IMG/VR virus record: IMGVR_UViG_3300027608_000061
Coordinates: 1 to 43,027 of that record
Strand: one strand, 5' to 3'
From: a virus
Length of the DNA stretch: 43,027 nt
Part shown: piece by piece, positions 26,785 through 33,966 of the stretch
Numbering within the stretch: the first letter of the stretch is position 1
Layout: each line of letters starts with the position of its first letter
The notes under the pieces: model-generated
Databases searched by the model: none
Told to the model about the DNA's origin: nothing
The model's input: the letters and a program-made list of their open reading frames with translations, nothing else
Program-made: the position numbers and the translations under genes

Positions 26785-27165
26785 TTAAGGTGCTGCTGTT
26801 GTCGTTGTCGTTGTATTACCTTGTAATAACAAATATTTACCAATAATACCAAATTCAACAATACCAGCTGCTGCAATAGATGCAATATCTGTTTTGGTTG
26901 TTAAATTAACTCCCAAAACTGAAACCCAGTTAATTGGTACTTCTGGCGCAGGTGATAATTGCCCTGTAATAGAACCATCATCGTTGGTAGTACTGAAACT
27001 AACTGTTCCAGATGTACCCACAAATTGTACTACCGCAGAATCCCATCCAGATAAATCTTGGTAAAAATTATTATTAGCATTAAAAGAATCTGTTGCATCT
27101 ACAACTGTGCTAATTTTTGAACTAAATTTTTGTAGTCTTATTAAAAGTTTACTTACCGTTGCCAT
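26785..27165 (-). CDS. Small virion protein with short TTTTTTAAP end
   Basis: 126 residues. A beta-rich body (FYQDLSGWDSAVVQFVGTSG, SFSTTNDDGSITGQLSPAPE) ends in NTTTTTTAAP, a single copy of the repeat seen multiplied in the next gene. It follows the portal gene by 22 bases and precedes the next gene by 19. Similar length and build suggest that the two adjacent genes are paralogues or at least share a tail by exchange. A capsid decoration or connector role is inferred from position. Confidence 0.7.
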   Translation of the reverse strand: MATVSKLLIRLQKFSSKISTVVDATDSFNANNNFYQDLSGWDSAVVQFVGTSGTVSFSTTNDDGSITGQLSPAPEVPINWVSVLGVNLTTKTDIASIAAAGIVEFGIIGKYLLLQGNTTTTTTAAP

Positions 27166-27187
27166 TTTATTTATTTTTTATGTTATT

Positions 27188-29587
27188 TTATTGTTGTTGC
27201 ATTTGTTGCTGTTCCATCATCATTTGTTCTTCTTCGGGTGAGCCTTGTTGACCTTCTATTTGTTGTTGCTCCATTTGTTGTTGCTCTTGCTGAGCTTGTT
27301 GCTCTAAGGCTTGTTGTCTTTGTTGATTTTGAACAGCTATTGGAACTTCAACATTTTGCAATATATCGCTAATTAATTGTTGTAAATCAACAGGAACCGG
27401 TATATTAGCTTTAGCTAAATCAAACATACCTTGTAAAACAATTTGTTTTTCTTTTCCAAAATTAGTCTTTTCAAGTAATGCTGCATCTCCTTGAGCTTTA
27501 GCTTGCATACTTGCTTGTTGAATTTCAGCGTTTTGTTCGCTATTTGATTGAGCTTTTTCTTGCTCTGTTTTTATATATCTTTTTTGAGCTTGTCTGAAAT
27601 ATAGTTCAGCTAATGGCACATTCTCTTTTGCAATTCTCATTGCTTTGAAAGGGTCTAAATATATTATTAATTGAGGGTTTGATGCAATAGCATTATTCAT
27701 CATAGCTTGCAAATTTGCTATCTCTACTTCTGTTGGTAACATTCTTACTGTTGCAACAAAATTCCTATCTTTTACATCTTCTTGTTTTAATAAATCTCTA
27801 TATCTTTTAGCGCCGTATGTTACGCTTTTATTCAATAAACAAGCTATTTTTTTACAGCTTTCTTCCATTACATATATATATGCATCATACATATATTCAG
27901 TTGCGTTATTAGCTAAAACTCTTGAAGCCTCAATATTTGATGCAGCAACTCTTGGCTGTGCAGCTTGATTCATTAAGTTAGGGTCTTCTCCTAGCTCATC
28001 TTTTAATACTTGATAATGGAATTGGTATAATTGAATTAAAGCTTGCAATTGTGGTGCAAAACCAGTATTAGCTAATTCTGTAATTGGCACTGGTATTCTA
28101 TTACCCTCAGCATCTCTACCACGATAATATAGCTTACCAGTTTGCTCCCATATTTTTTGAACTTCTAATGGTTTTACAGAATCGCCTAAGCCTAAATCAA
28201 GTTCTTGCAATGCATCAACATCAATTGAAGCGCCCGCTGGTACCATCTTAGCTACCATTTGTTGTATCTTCAGTCTAGCTAAAATCATTTGCTCAATAGG
28301 CTCTTCTATTTTTTCAGGTACAGCCACATTACGCATATCGTATGGGTCATACATATAAAAGCTATATGAAAATTCTGCGTTACCAATTTCTTTTGGGTCT
28401 TGAGGGCGAATCATATTTTTCTTGATTCCCCAATGAATCATTTTTTGTGTAACAGGACAATAAACGCCTTCATATATGTTCCATTTCTTTTCTTCTAAAT
28501 ATTCTTGATTTTCATCAATTTTTTCAGGTTTGCCTTTTCTTATAATAGTACTACCATTCTTTTTAGTTTTAGTAACTGTATATCCATCAGAATCTAATGT
28601 TTTAATTTCAAATTTCATTAAATCAATGTTCCATTCATCATAAGGTCTTAACCAAGAAACATTCCAATCTTGCATCCATTTAATCTTATCTGTTAATTGG
28701 TATTCCTTACATGACTGAGCTAACATAAATATATCTTCTTCAGATAATATTCCACCACTAGCTTTACCATATCTAGCCCTTATTTCACTAATTTTCATAG
28801 ATAAAATATGTCCACGATATGTTGTATCTCTAAAATCTGGAAAATCAGAATATGAATAAATTGCGTTTTCCGGACGAATCCATTGAACATGAACCTCCCC
28901 TTCTTCATCCATCCAAGTATATGTACACACTAATCCAACTTCTGCTGAATCATGTAATAATCTTTGCTTTAAAACATCGTTCCAACCATTAGCCTCTAAT
29001 ACATTATTACAACCTATACTATATTGTATCTCTTCAGGTAAATGATTAAATTCAGAAATCCATTGCTCTAATTCGTCTTTATCTTCTGCTACAAATTGGT
29101 CTTTTGGTATAATTGGAATACCTGACGCTTGCTGTAACATTGCAAGATTTTCTTTATTTTGATATATAAACTCAACTTCATCAGCTGCATTTTTCTTCAA
29201 CATTGCTGATGCGCTATCTGTTGCAACAACTGTAACTTTTTCTTTTCTACTCATCCATGACCCAACTAATCTTGCAACAATTGTATTACCAATAATAATT
29301 GATTTCCAATTAATATTTACAAAGTTAGCTTTGCTATTCATTTCCAAGCGGTCCATAAACACACTCATGTCTATTTTACCATTTGCAATTTGTCTATTTT
29401 TTCTAAATCTATTATTTCTCAACCAAAAATAAGTTTGGTTACCGTATATTGTAGAGTAGATACTTTGCGCAACATTTTTACCGTACATGTAATCTTTCTT
29501 AGAAGATACATCGGTAGTAATTTGAAACTTTTTTAAAGCTTCTCCATTACTATTTGCTGCTGATATTGATAAAGGACTATCTGCCAA
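27188..29587 (-). CDS. Portal protein
   Basis: 799 residues. Features typical of crAss-like portals: YFWLRNNRFRKNRQIANGKI near residue 55, KANFVNINWKSIIIGNTIVA near 85-105, helical wing and stem regions, and a long Gln-rich C-terminus (about residues 735-799, QQQ and EEEQMMMEQQQ runs). The portal forms the dodecameric DNA channel at one capsid vertex. It lies directly downstream of the large terminase, the conserved order. The start codon is TTG at 29587; no ATG fits upstream, and the first internal Met is at about residue 34. A TATATTTG element lies 18 bases upstream. Confidence 0.85.
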   Translation of the reverse strand: MADSPLSISAANSNGEALKKFQITTDVSSKKDYMYGKNVAQSIYSTIYGNQTYFWLRNNRFRKNRQIANGKIDMSVFMDRLEMNSKANFVNINWKSIIIGNTIVARLVGSWMSRKEKVTVVATDSASAMLKKNAADEVEFIYQNKENLAMLQQASGIPIIPKDQFVAEDKDELEQWISEFNHLPEEIQYSIGCNNVLEANGWNDVLKQRLLHDSAEVGLVCTYTWMDEEGEVHVQWIRPENAIYSYSDFPDFRDTTYRGHILSMKISEIRARYGKASGGILSEEDIFMLAQSCKEYQLTDKIKWMQDWNVSWLRPYDEWNIDLMKFEIKTLDSDGYTVTKTKKNGSTIIRKGKPEKIDENQEYLEEKKWNIYEGVYCPVTQKMIHWGIKKNMIRPQDPKEIGNAEFSYSFYMYDPYDMRNVAVPEKIEEPIEQMILARLKIQQMVAKMVPAGASIDVDALQELDLGLGDSVKPLEVQKIWEQTGKLYYRGRDAEGNRIPVPITELANTGFAPQLQALIQLYQFHYQVLKDELGEDPNLMNQAAQPRVAASNIEASRVLANNATEYMYDAYIYVMEESCKKIACLLNKSVTYGAKRYRDLLKQEDVKDRNFVATVRMLPTEVEIANLQAMMNNAIASNPQLIIYLDPFKAMRIAKENVPLAELYFRQAQKRYIKTEQEKAQSNSEQNAEIQQASMQAKAQGDAALLEKTNFGKEKQIVLQGMFDLAKANIPVPVDLQQLISDILQNVEVPIAVQNQQRQQALEQQAQQEQQQMEQQQIEGQQGSPEEEQMMMEQQQMQQQ

Positions 29588-29604
29588 TTGAGTGTATTTT
29601 GTGT

Positions 29605-29612
29605 CAAATATA
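29605..29612 (-). promoter_or_regulatory. Possible -7 box (TATATTTG) before the portal gene
   Basis: Minus strand TATATTTG, 18-25 bases before the TTG start at 29587, in the 55-base gap after terL. No TTTG is correctly spaced upstream, so this may be chance in AT-rich DNA. If real, it drives the head-gene set separately from terminase. Confidence 0.35.
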
Positions 29613-29642
29613 CTAAATATTAAGAATTTAGTAAAATTTTAA

Positions 29643-31691
29643 TTAATTAAACACAGGAACATAACTTTTTACAAGCGCTTCTCTCTTGATTTGTTTTTGG
29701 ACCGGCTCCATTAAACATACAATTAACATTAAAAAAGATACGGTAATATCATAGTCTGTTCTATTGTTTGGGTCGAATTTTTTTGCATCTTCTAGCAAAT
29801 TTTCAAAATCTATTGAATCAATATGCGATTCAAAATACATAATCCCCACATCGGTTTGCTTTGTCAAGCTAAACGGTGTAGTAGGAAATCCTTTGTGTCT
29901 ATCAGCTGTTTCTCTTTTTGCTGGGTCAATAGTTGAAAGTGGGTATGAACCAAGATAACCAACTCTTCCTCTATCTCTAAAATAGGATAGATAATCATCA
30001 CTATTATGCTCATACCAAGCTTGATAGCCATAAAATTCAGCTGCTAAAAGAACTTGTTCATGTAAGGTTTCTTTGATTTGAGGTCTTCCGTATAAATGCC
30101 CAATTGCCTTTCCTGTGTCTTCTGGTTTCAATAAATCGTATCTCCTCCCTATCCAAGCTGATGCTTTTGACCCATACTTACCACCTTGACTATTACTATA
30201 ACCATCGATTGCTATTGCGCCATCAGATACCCTAGCTGGCTTTCTAGTTTTTACATCGTAAGTGTGTTTGTTTTCTTCGCCTGCTTGTGGAAACTGAGTT
30301 ATAACCCAATGGAAATCTTCTTCCTTATCATTTATTTCTCTCCACCTAACTACTTGGTCAATATCTCTATAAAATATGACATGACGCTTGACTTTAGGAT
30401 TTTCTTTTAAATAAGACTCTCTTGCCCCTATATTCATTGCATTAAAAATACACTTATCTGAATCTGTACTAAAAGCTTCGTCTATAGTAAGAGGTTCTTT
30501 TCTAATACGAGCAGATAATGCTCTTTGATTGTTTTTTACTGTGTCCCTGTCGGCTAAAATTTGAGCCAAAGTTTTTTCTTCATCTGGATGCCCAAAATCG
30601 TCAAAATTTCTTGTACGCTTTGCAGACATGAAGAATCGATAAAGACCGCTAGAAGTAGTTCCATTATCTTGTCGTTTTTCTTGATTACTTTCTTCCCATA
30701 ATAATTTAAAAGCATCTTGAACACCATCTTTTTCAGTTGTAAGCTTCTCTACTGTGGTGGTATATAATGCTTTACCAATAATTTGCCCTTCATCATCTAG
30801 CAAACAATAACGTACAACCTCGTGTCTGTCATACACATTTACCTCTGTGGTTTTACCGCACTCATCTGCTACATATCTATGAAGTTTTTGTCCATCATAT
30901 GCAACAGTATCTGCTGACTGATGGTCAATAACTGAACCTAACTCATCCTTATCTACATTATCCTCTGCTTTCTTACCCCTTACGTTTGTCTTTTGGAATC
31001 TCATTTCAGACTTTGGATTTACCCCCAAAGACATATCATATTCTGGTCTAAAAAACTTAGGCAGTCTTCTAAATGGATTTACCACTGTCTTTGCAAAGAA
31101 TTTTTTAGCATCAGAGCCTGTTTTAGACTGAATACCACCATTTGTCATCTTTGTCCTTGTAGTGTATTCGGTTACAAATAAACCAGCCACAAATGACTTA
31201 CCAAACCTTCTTTTGGTTACCTCTAACATCCCCATACATAATGGGTCTTGAATACAATATTCCATAAAATAGAACTTCTCTAAATCTGGTATCCTAAACT
31301 TTGGATAACCAATATCAATTGACCACCATTGCAAGTATAAATAATGCAAACCAGTCAAATAGGTAGGTTTGCCGTTATTCATATACCAAAATCCATTCAA
31401 TCTTCTATCCCACTCTTGTCTTTTAAAATCCTCTAATCTTTCATCGTAAAATTCAAGTTCATCATCTTTTTTCTTTTTATCAAATTCGTCCCATTTCTTC
31501 ATTGTGTCAGCATGCCAACTAGGCATCGGTATTCTTTTCCAATACTGCTCACCTATATTTTTGTCCCTCTCGTAAATACCCCTAAATTCTAATTGCTTGG
31601 TAATTATATTATAAACATATCCATCTGGAGGAAGATTACACTTCAATCCTTGGATGTCTATAATAGTACCGCCTTCAATTTTTTCGTACAT
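29643..31691 (-). CDS. terL: Terminase large subunit (ATPase-nuclease)
   Basis: 682 residues. The packaging motor: N-terminal ATPase with Walker A TKRRFGKS (G164 K165 S166), Walker B YVADECG (D276 E277), and a C-terminal RNase H-like nuclease with GAIAIDGYSNSQG (D496). It pumps DNA through the portal and cuts it. The ATPase arginine and coupling motifs are not individually placed. It follows the candidate small subunit by 2 bases and is 55 bases from the portal. Length is usual for large terminases with the extra N-terminal region seen in Bacteroidetes phages (MYEKIEGGTIIDIQGLKCNL). Confidence 0.92.
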   Translation of the reverse strand: MYEKIEGGTIIDIQGLKCNLPPDGYVYNIITKQLEFRGIYERDKNIGEQYWKRIPMPSWHADTMKKWDEFDKKKKDDELEFYDERLEDFKRQEWDRRLNGFWYMNNGKPTYLTGLHYLYLQWWSIDIGYPKFRIPDLEKFYFMEYCIQDPLCMGMLEVTKRRFGKSFVAGLFVTEYTTRTKMTNGGIQSKTGSDAKKFFAKTVVNPFRRLPKFFRPEYDMSLGVNPKSEMRFQKTNVRGKKAEDNVDKDELGSVIDHQSADTVAYDGQKLHRYVADECGKTTEVNVYDRHEVVRYCLLDDEGQIIGKALYTTTVEKLTTEKDGVQDAFKLLWEESNQEKRQDNGTTSSGLYRFFMSAKRTRNFDDFGHPDEEKTLAQILADRDTVKNNQRALSARIRKEPLTIDEAFSTDSDKCIFNAMNIGARESYLKENPKVKRHVIFYRDIDQVVRWREINDKEEDFHWVITQFPQAGEENKHTYDVKTRKPARVSDGAIAIDGYSNSQGGKYGSKASAWIGRRYDLLKPEDTGKAIGHLYGRPQIKETLHEQVLLAAEFYGYQAWYEHNSDDYLSYFRDRGRVGYLGSYPLSTIDPAKRETADRHKGFPTTPFSLTKQTDVGIMYFESHIDSIDFENLLEDAKKFDPNNRTDYDITVSFLMLIVCLMEPVQKQIKREALVKSYVPVFN

Positions 31692-31693
31692 AA

Positions 31694-32077
31694 TTATATT
31701 CTTTTACCAGCTAATTCACCAACGGCATCAGCCATATTTTCTGGTGAAAATGGTTTCTTATTAACTTGAACAACCTCTTTTTTATCAGTTACTTCTTGAT
31801 TTATTCCGGCTAATACTTCTAATGCCTTTATTGAAGCAGAAATCGTTCCTGCATCTACCCATATTTTCTGCAATCTTTCAAAAGTCTTAATCTTAGGGTC
31901 ATCAATATCAATAGCTGTAAGACTAGTTTTATTCAACAACTCAGCCATTTCGTTGGCTTTTCTATTTAAAGCATGGTATAGTTTTCCAATACCATCTTGT
32001 TCATAATAGGCGTTTTTACCTTGTAAATAAGCAACTTGTTTTTCTAAATCCTTTATTTTATCTAATTCTACAGACAT
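31694..32077 (-). CDS. Candidate small terminase subunit
   Basis: 127 residues. A helical N-terminus (LDKIKDLEKQVAYLQGKNAY) with coiled-coil character leads to KLYHALNRKANEMAELLNKT and a second helical part, then a charged tail. It lies immediately before terL and overlaps the upstream gene by 10 bases. Position, size and helix content fit a small terminase subunit, which recognises the packaging site, but no helix-turn-helix is clear, so other roles are possible. Confidence 0.5.
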   Translation of the reverse strand: MSVELDKIKDLEKQVAYLQGKNAYYEQDGIGKLYHALNRKANEMAELLNKTSLTAIDIDDPKIKTFERLQKIWVDAGTISASIKALEVLAGINQEVTDKKEVVQVNKKPFSPENMADAVGELAGKRI

Positions 32078-32748
32078 TCTACTTCTTTTAATTGTTTTGC
32101 ATCTGATTTGTTATAACCAACCCATAAATCACCATTCTCAACTAATTCTGTCATATTATCATTGATAGCTATAATCTCATTTCTATCATTACCATCTGGA
32201 TAATATCTTAGTCTAATAATTCTACCCTCAGTTCCATCATCATTTTGATATATGATTTCATAATCACTTGATATTACCGTATTAACGGCTCTACCTTTCA
32301 ATTCACCACTAGTTATATATAATTTATTATTCATTATTTCAGGTTCAATACCCTCAAGCATACCTTTATATGGCTTGAATATTCTTAGAGCTGTAACAAA
32401 ATTATTTAAAGCGTTCCATATGGAACCTTTCCCTTCTCTCCACATAAAACATTCTTCAATAGGTATTGAGAAATATTGAATATCTGAAGAAGCTTCTGCA
32501 GTAGGTCTTTGATAATTAAAAATCTTATAAGTATCATGAGTAGCATTATGATGAATAAGAATTTCAGCCCCCGTAGGTATATCTTTACCATCAACAACTT
32601 CCGCATTAACTGGTTTAACATAACGCATATTAAAATTATCATATACTCTTTCTAATTTAATCTTTGTACCATCTTTAAACGTATGGCTATTTTTACTTTC
32701 AAGGTCAACTTTAATGATTACTCTATTGCTTGGAGCTTTCAATTTCAT
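32068..32748 (-). CDS. Late-operon first gene with GroES-like N-terminal region
   Basis: 226 residues. Residues 1-80 (KAPSNRVIIKVDLESKN ... AEVVDGKDIPTGAEILIHHN) follow the pattern of a Cpn10 barrel (R-V-I-I-K, a Gly-rich loop, then G-x-E-I-L-I-H-H), but the similarity is weak and loops differ. The rest (YFSIPIEECFMWREGKGSIW, LYITSGELKGRAVNTVISSD) is beta-rich with no motif I recognise. It is the first gene behind the strong promoter at 32767-32796 and overlaps the candidate terS by 10 bases. It may be a co-chaperonin-like or structural protein. Confidence 0.6.
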   Translation of the reverse strand: MKLKAPSNRVIIKVDLESKNSHTFKDGTKIKLERVYDNFNMRYVKPVNAEVVDGKDIPTGAEILIHHNATHDTYKIFNYQRPTAEASSDIQYFSIPIEECFMWREGKGSIWNALNNFVTALRIFKPYKGMLEGIEPEIMNNKLYITSGELKGRAVNTVISSDYEIIYQNDDGTEGRIIRLRYYPDGNDRNEIIAINDNMTELVENGDLWVGYNKSDAKQLKEVECL

Positions 32749-32766
32749 AATTTAATTAATTTAATA

Positions 32767-32796
32767 CAAATGTACTGATTTTAAATAACGGTCAAA
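32767..32796 (-). promoter_or_regulatory. Late operon promoter, TTTG-N18-TACATTTG
   Basis: Minus strand: -33 box TTTG at 32793-32796, 18-base spacer, -7 box TACATTTG at 32767-32774. This matches the Bacteroidetes sigma consensus (TTTG and TAnnTTTG) with a standard spacing. The predicted start is near 32760, about 12 bases before the ATG at 32748. The AT palindrome family (TTTAATTAATTTAA) lies in the leader. Confidence 0.6.
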
Positions 32797-32802
32797 ATTT
32801 AT

Positions 32803-32810
32803 TATATTTG
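32803..32810 (+). promoter_or_regulatory. -7 box (TATATTTG) for the isolated plus-strand gene
   Basis: TATATTTG lies 42 bases before the ATG at 32853, and no correctly spaced TTTG precedes it. The predicted leader is an A-rich stretch of about 36 bases (CAATTAAAACAAAACAAA before ATG), which fits Bacteroidetes translation starts without a Shine-Dalgarno sequence. Confidence 0.45.
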
Positions 32811-32852
32811 CTAAGCCAATCATATATTATATAACAATTAAAACAAAACAAA

Positions 32853-33098
32853 ATGGCAAACATTTTCGCAGCAACGGTTTTACAAATAAACCAGTATGCA
32901 CAACCTACTAACGGAACAGTATTCGCTTTACCAAGTGCAGGTATTGTAGTATCTCCTTCTACAGTAGTAGTAAATGGAGTACAAGCTAACTCTCTAATTG
33001 TGGTTCCACCAAGTGGTTTAAACCAAAGAAGTACAGCTTATCTTGTAACTTCTACAGTTAACCAAGTTCTTGCAGCTGCAAACGCTGCACTAGTTTAG
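32853..33098 (+). CDS. Isolated small plus-strand gene, unknown, probably highly expressed
   Basis: 81 residues (MANIFAATVLQINQYAQPTN ... QVLAAANAALV). Small, Ala/Val/Asn/Ser-rich and beta-like, with few charged residues; no membrane segment or catalytic motif. It runs against the long leftward late operon and has its own promoter element and a clear terminator at 33105-33130. Codon choice (AAC, GTT, CCA, ACA) is more like the capsid gene than like its neighbours, suggesting abundant product. A capsid-cement or decoration protein is one possible guess. Unknown by sequence. Confidence 0.75.
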   Translation: MANIFAATVLQINQYAQPTNGTVFALPSAGIVVSPSTVVVNGVQANSLIVVPPSGLNQRSTAYLVTSTVNQVLAAANAALV

Positions 33099-33102
33099 TA
33101 AA

Positions 33103-33249
33103 TTAGCCCCTTTCATTAGGGGCTTTTTTATTTTCTTTATGCACTGTTTTTAAATTCTTGTAGATTCTTTCAGAATCTTCAATTTTACCATTAGCTGCGG
33201 CAATAGCAATTGCTAATCTTCTTAGTTTTTTTGCGGCTTTGTTATTCAT
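33103..33249 (-). CDS. Small basic protein, 48 residues
   Basis: ATG at 33249 to TAA at 33103, beginning MNNKAAKKLRRLAIAIAAAN and ending KKAPNERG. Lys/Arg-rich helix; I recall similar short proteins starting with M-N-K-K-A-A-K-K-L-R-R in Bacteroidetes phages. Its last codons contain the stem of the terminator that serves the convergent plus-strand gene. Nucleic-acid binding is suggested only by charge. Confidence 0.65.
   Translation of the reverse strand: MNNKAAKKLRRLAIAIAAANGKIEDSERIYKNLKTVHKENKKAPNERG
33105..33130 (+). terminator. Rho-independent terminator of the isolated plus-strand gene
   Basis: Stem AGCCCC / GGGGCT (33105-33110 and 33119-33124), loop TTTCATTA, then TTTTTT. It lies 7 bases after the stop at 33098. 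On the other strand these bases are the last codons of the 48-residue gene. Confidence 0.8.
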
Positions 33250-33257
33250 ATATTTAT

Positions 33258-33383
33258 TTATCTACCCCTTCCTTGACCTCTATAGGCTTTTGGTCTAGGG
33301 CTATGTTTATTATAAGATTTTTTAGCTCGTCCTGTTTTTTGTTTACCAAAGGTAACTTTGGATGAATTTGTTAATTTTGCCAT
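33258..33383 (-). CDS. Small basic protein, 41 residues
   Basis: ATG at 33383 to TAA at 33258, protein MAKLTNSSKVTFGKQKTGRA... ending YRGQGRGR. The 'VTFGK ... GRAKKSYNKH' pattern with an RG-rich end is one I recall as a short conserved protein of Bacteroidetes phages. Function unknown; positive charge suggests DNA or RNA contact. It starts 3 bases after the stop of the 74-residue gene. Confidence 0.65.
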   Translation of the reverse strand: MAKLTNSSKVTFGKQKTGRAKKSYNKHSPRPKAYRGQGRGR

Positions 33384-33386
33384 TAT

Positions 33387-33611
33387 TTATTTTTTGCTTT
33401 GAAAATAATTTTTATCAATTTCTCCTCCGTCCATTTTATTGGGGTAGACCAATATGTCATCATCGTAGAAGTTCCGCACCATGCCGTTGTGGTATAATAT
33501 GACTTTCCAAACAGTGTTTGTGTCGCTTCCGTAATCGAGCCATGCAATTGCTTTTCCATATCCAATTGGGGTTTCAACATCTATTGGGTTATTTAATTCG
33601 TGAATATACAT
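33387..33611 (-). CDS. Small conserved hypothetical protein
   Basis: 74 residues, beginning MYIHELNNPIDVETPIGYGK with WKVILYHNGMVRNFYDDDIL in the middle. It reads as a small beta-barrel-like protein (an aromatic-rich, 'length-control of a control-panel' pattern is not recognised). Its ATG overlaps the SSB stop by 1 base, so it is translated with SSB. A related overlapping frame at 33383-33580 is a shadow. Function unknown. Confidence 0.7.
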   Translation of the reverse strand: MYIHELNNPIDVETPIGYGKAIAWLDYGSDTNTVWKVILYHNGMVRNFYDDDILVYPNKMDGGEIDKNYFQSKK

Positions 33612-33949
33612 TAAATTTGGTTTTCATCTGATTTACTAGACAATAATTGTAAGCTTGTAACCCTAGCATGGAGTTGAGCCACAGTTTCTTTGGTCTTATC
33701 GTTCAAATATGTTTTTGCCTCTGGCTTCCCTTCCATGTAAATCAAAGTACCTTTTTTTAAGTAGTTAGATACATTTGTTTTATCTGTCCAATAAGCACAT
33801 GAAACCCATGTTGTTTTATCAACATCTTCACCTTGTTGATTTTTAAACTTTTCACTGTAAGCCATTGAAAAATTAATCACTGTTTTACCATTTACATTGT
33901 TTACTGTAGCATCTTGTCCTAATCTTCCGATTACTGAAATTCTAATCAT
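33611..33949 (-). CDS. ssb: Single-stranded DNA-binding protein
   Basis: 112 residues. The OB-fold of bacterial-type SSB: MIRISVIGRLGQDATVNNVN, VINFSMAYSEKF, TWVSCAYWTDK, YLKKGTLIYMEGKPEAKTYL. It protects and organises single strands at phage replication forks. The C-terminus (LSSKSDENQI) lacks the usual acidic DDDIPF-type tip used to recruit host partners, so it may act mainly with phage proteins. It lies 17 bases after the primase-helicase gene and overlaps the next gene by 1 base. Confidence 0.88.
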   Translation of the reverse strand: MIRISVIGRLGQDATVNNVNGKTVINFSMAYSEKFKNQQGEDVDKTTWVSCAYWTDKTNVSNYLKKGTLIYMEGKPEAKTYLNDKTKETVAQLHARVTSLQLLSSKSDENQI

Positions 33950-33966
33950 TGTGTTTTGTTTTAATA

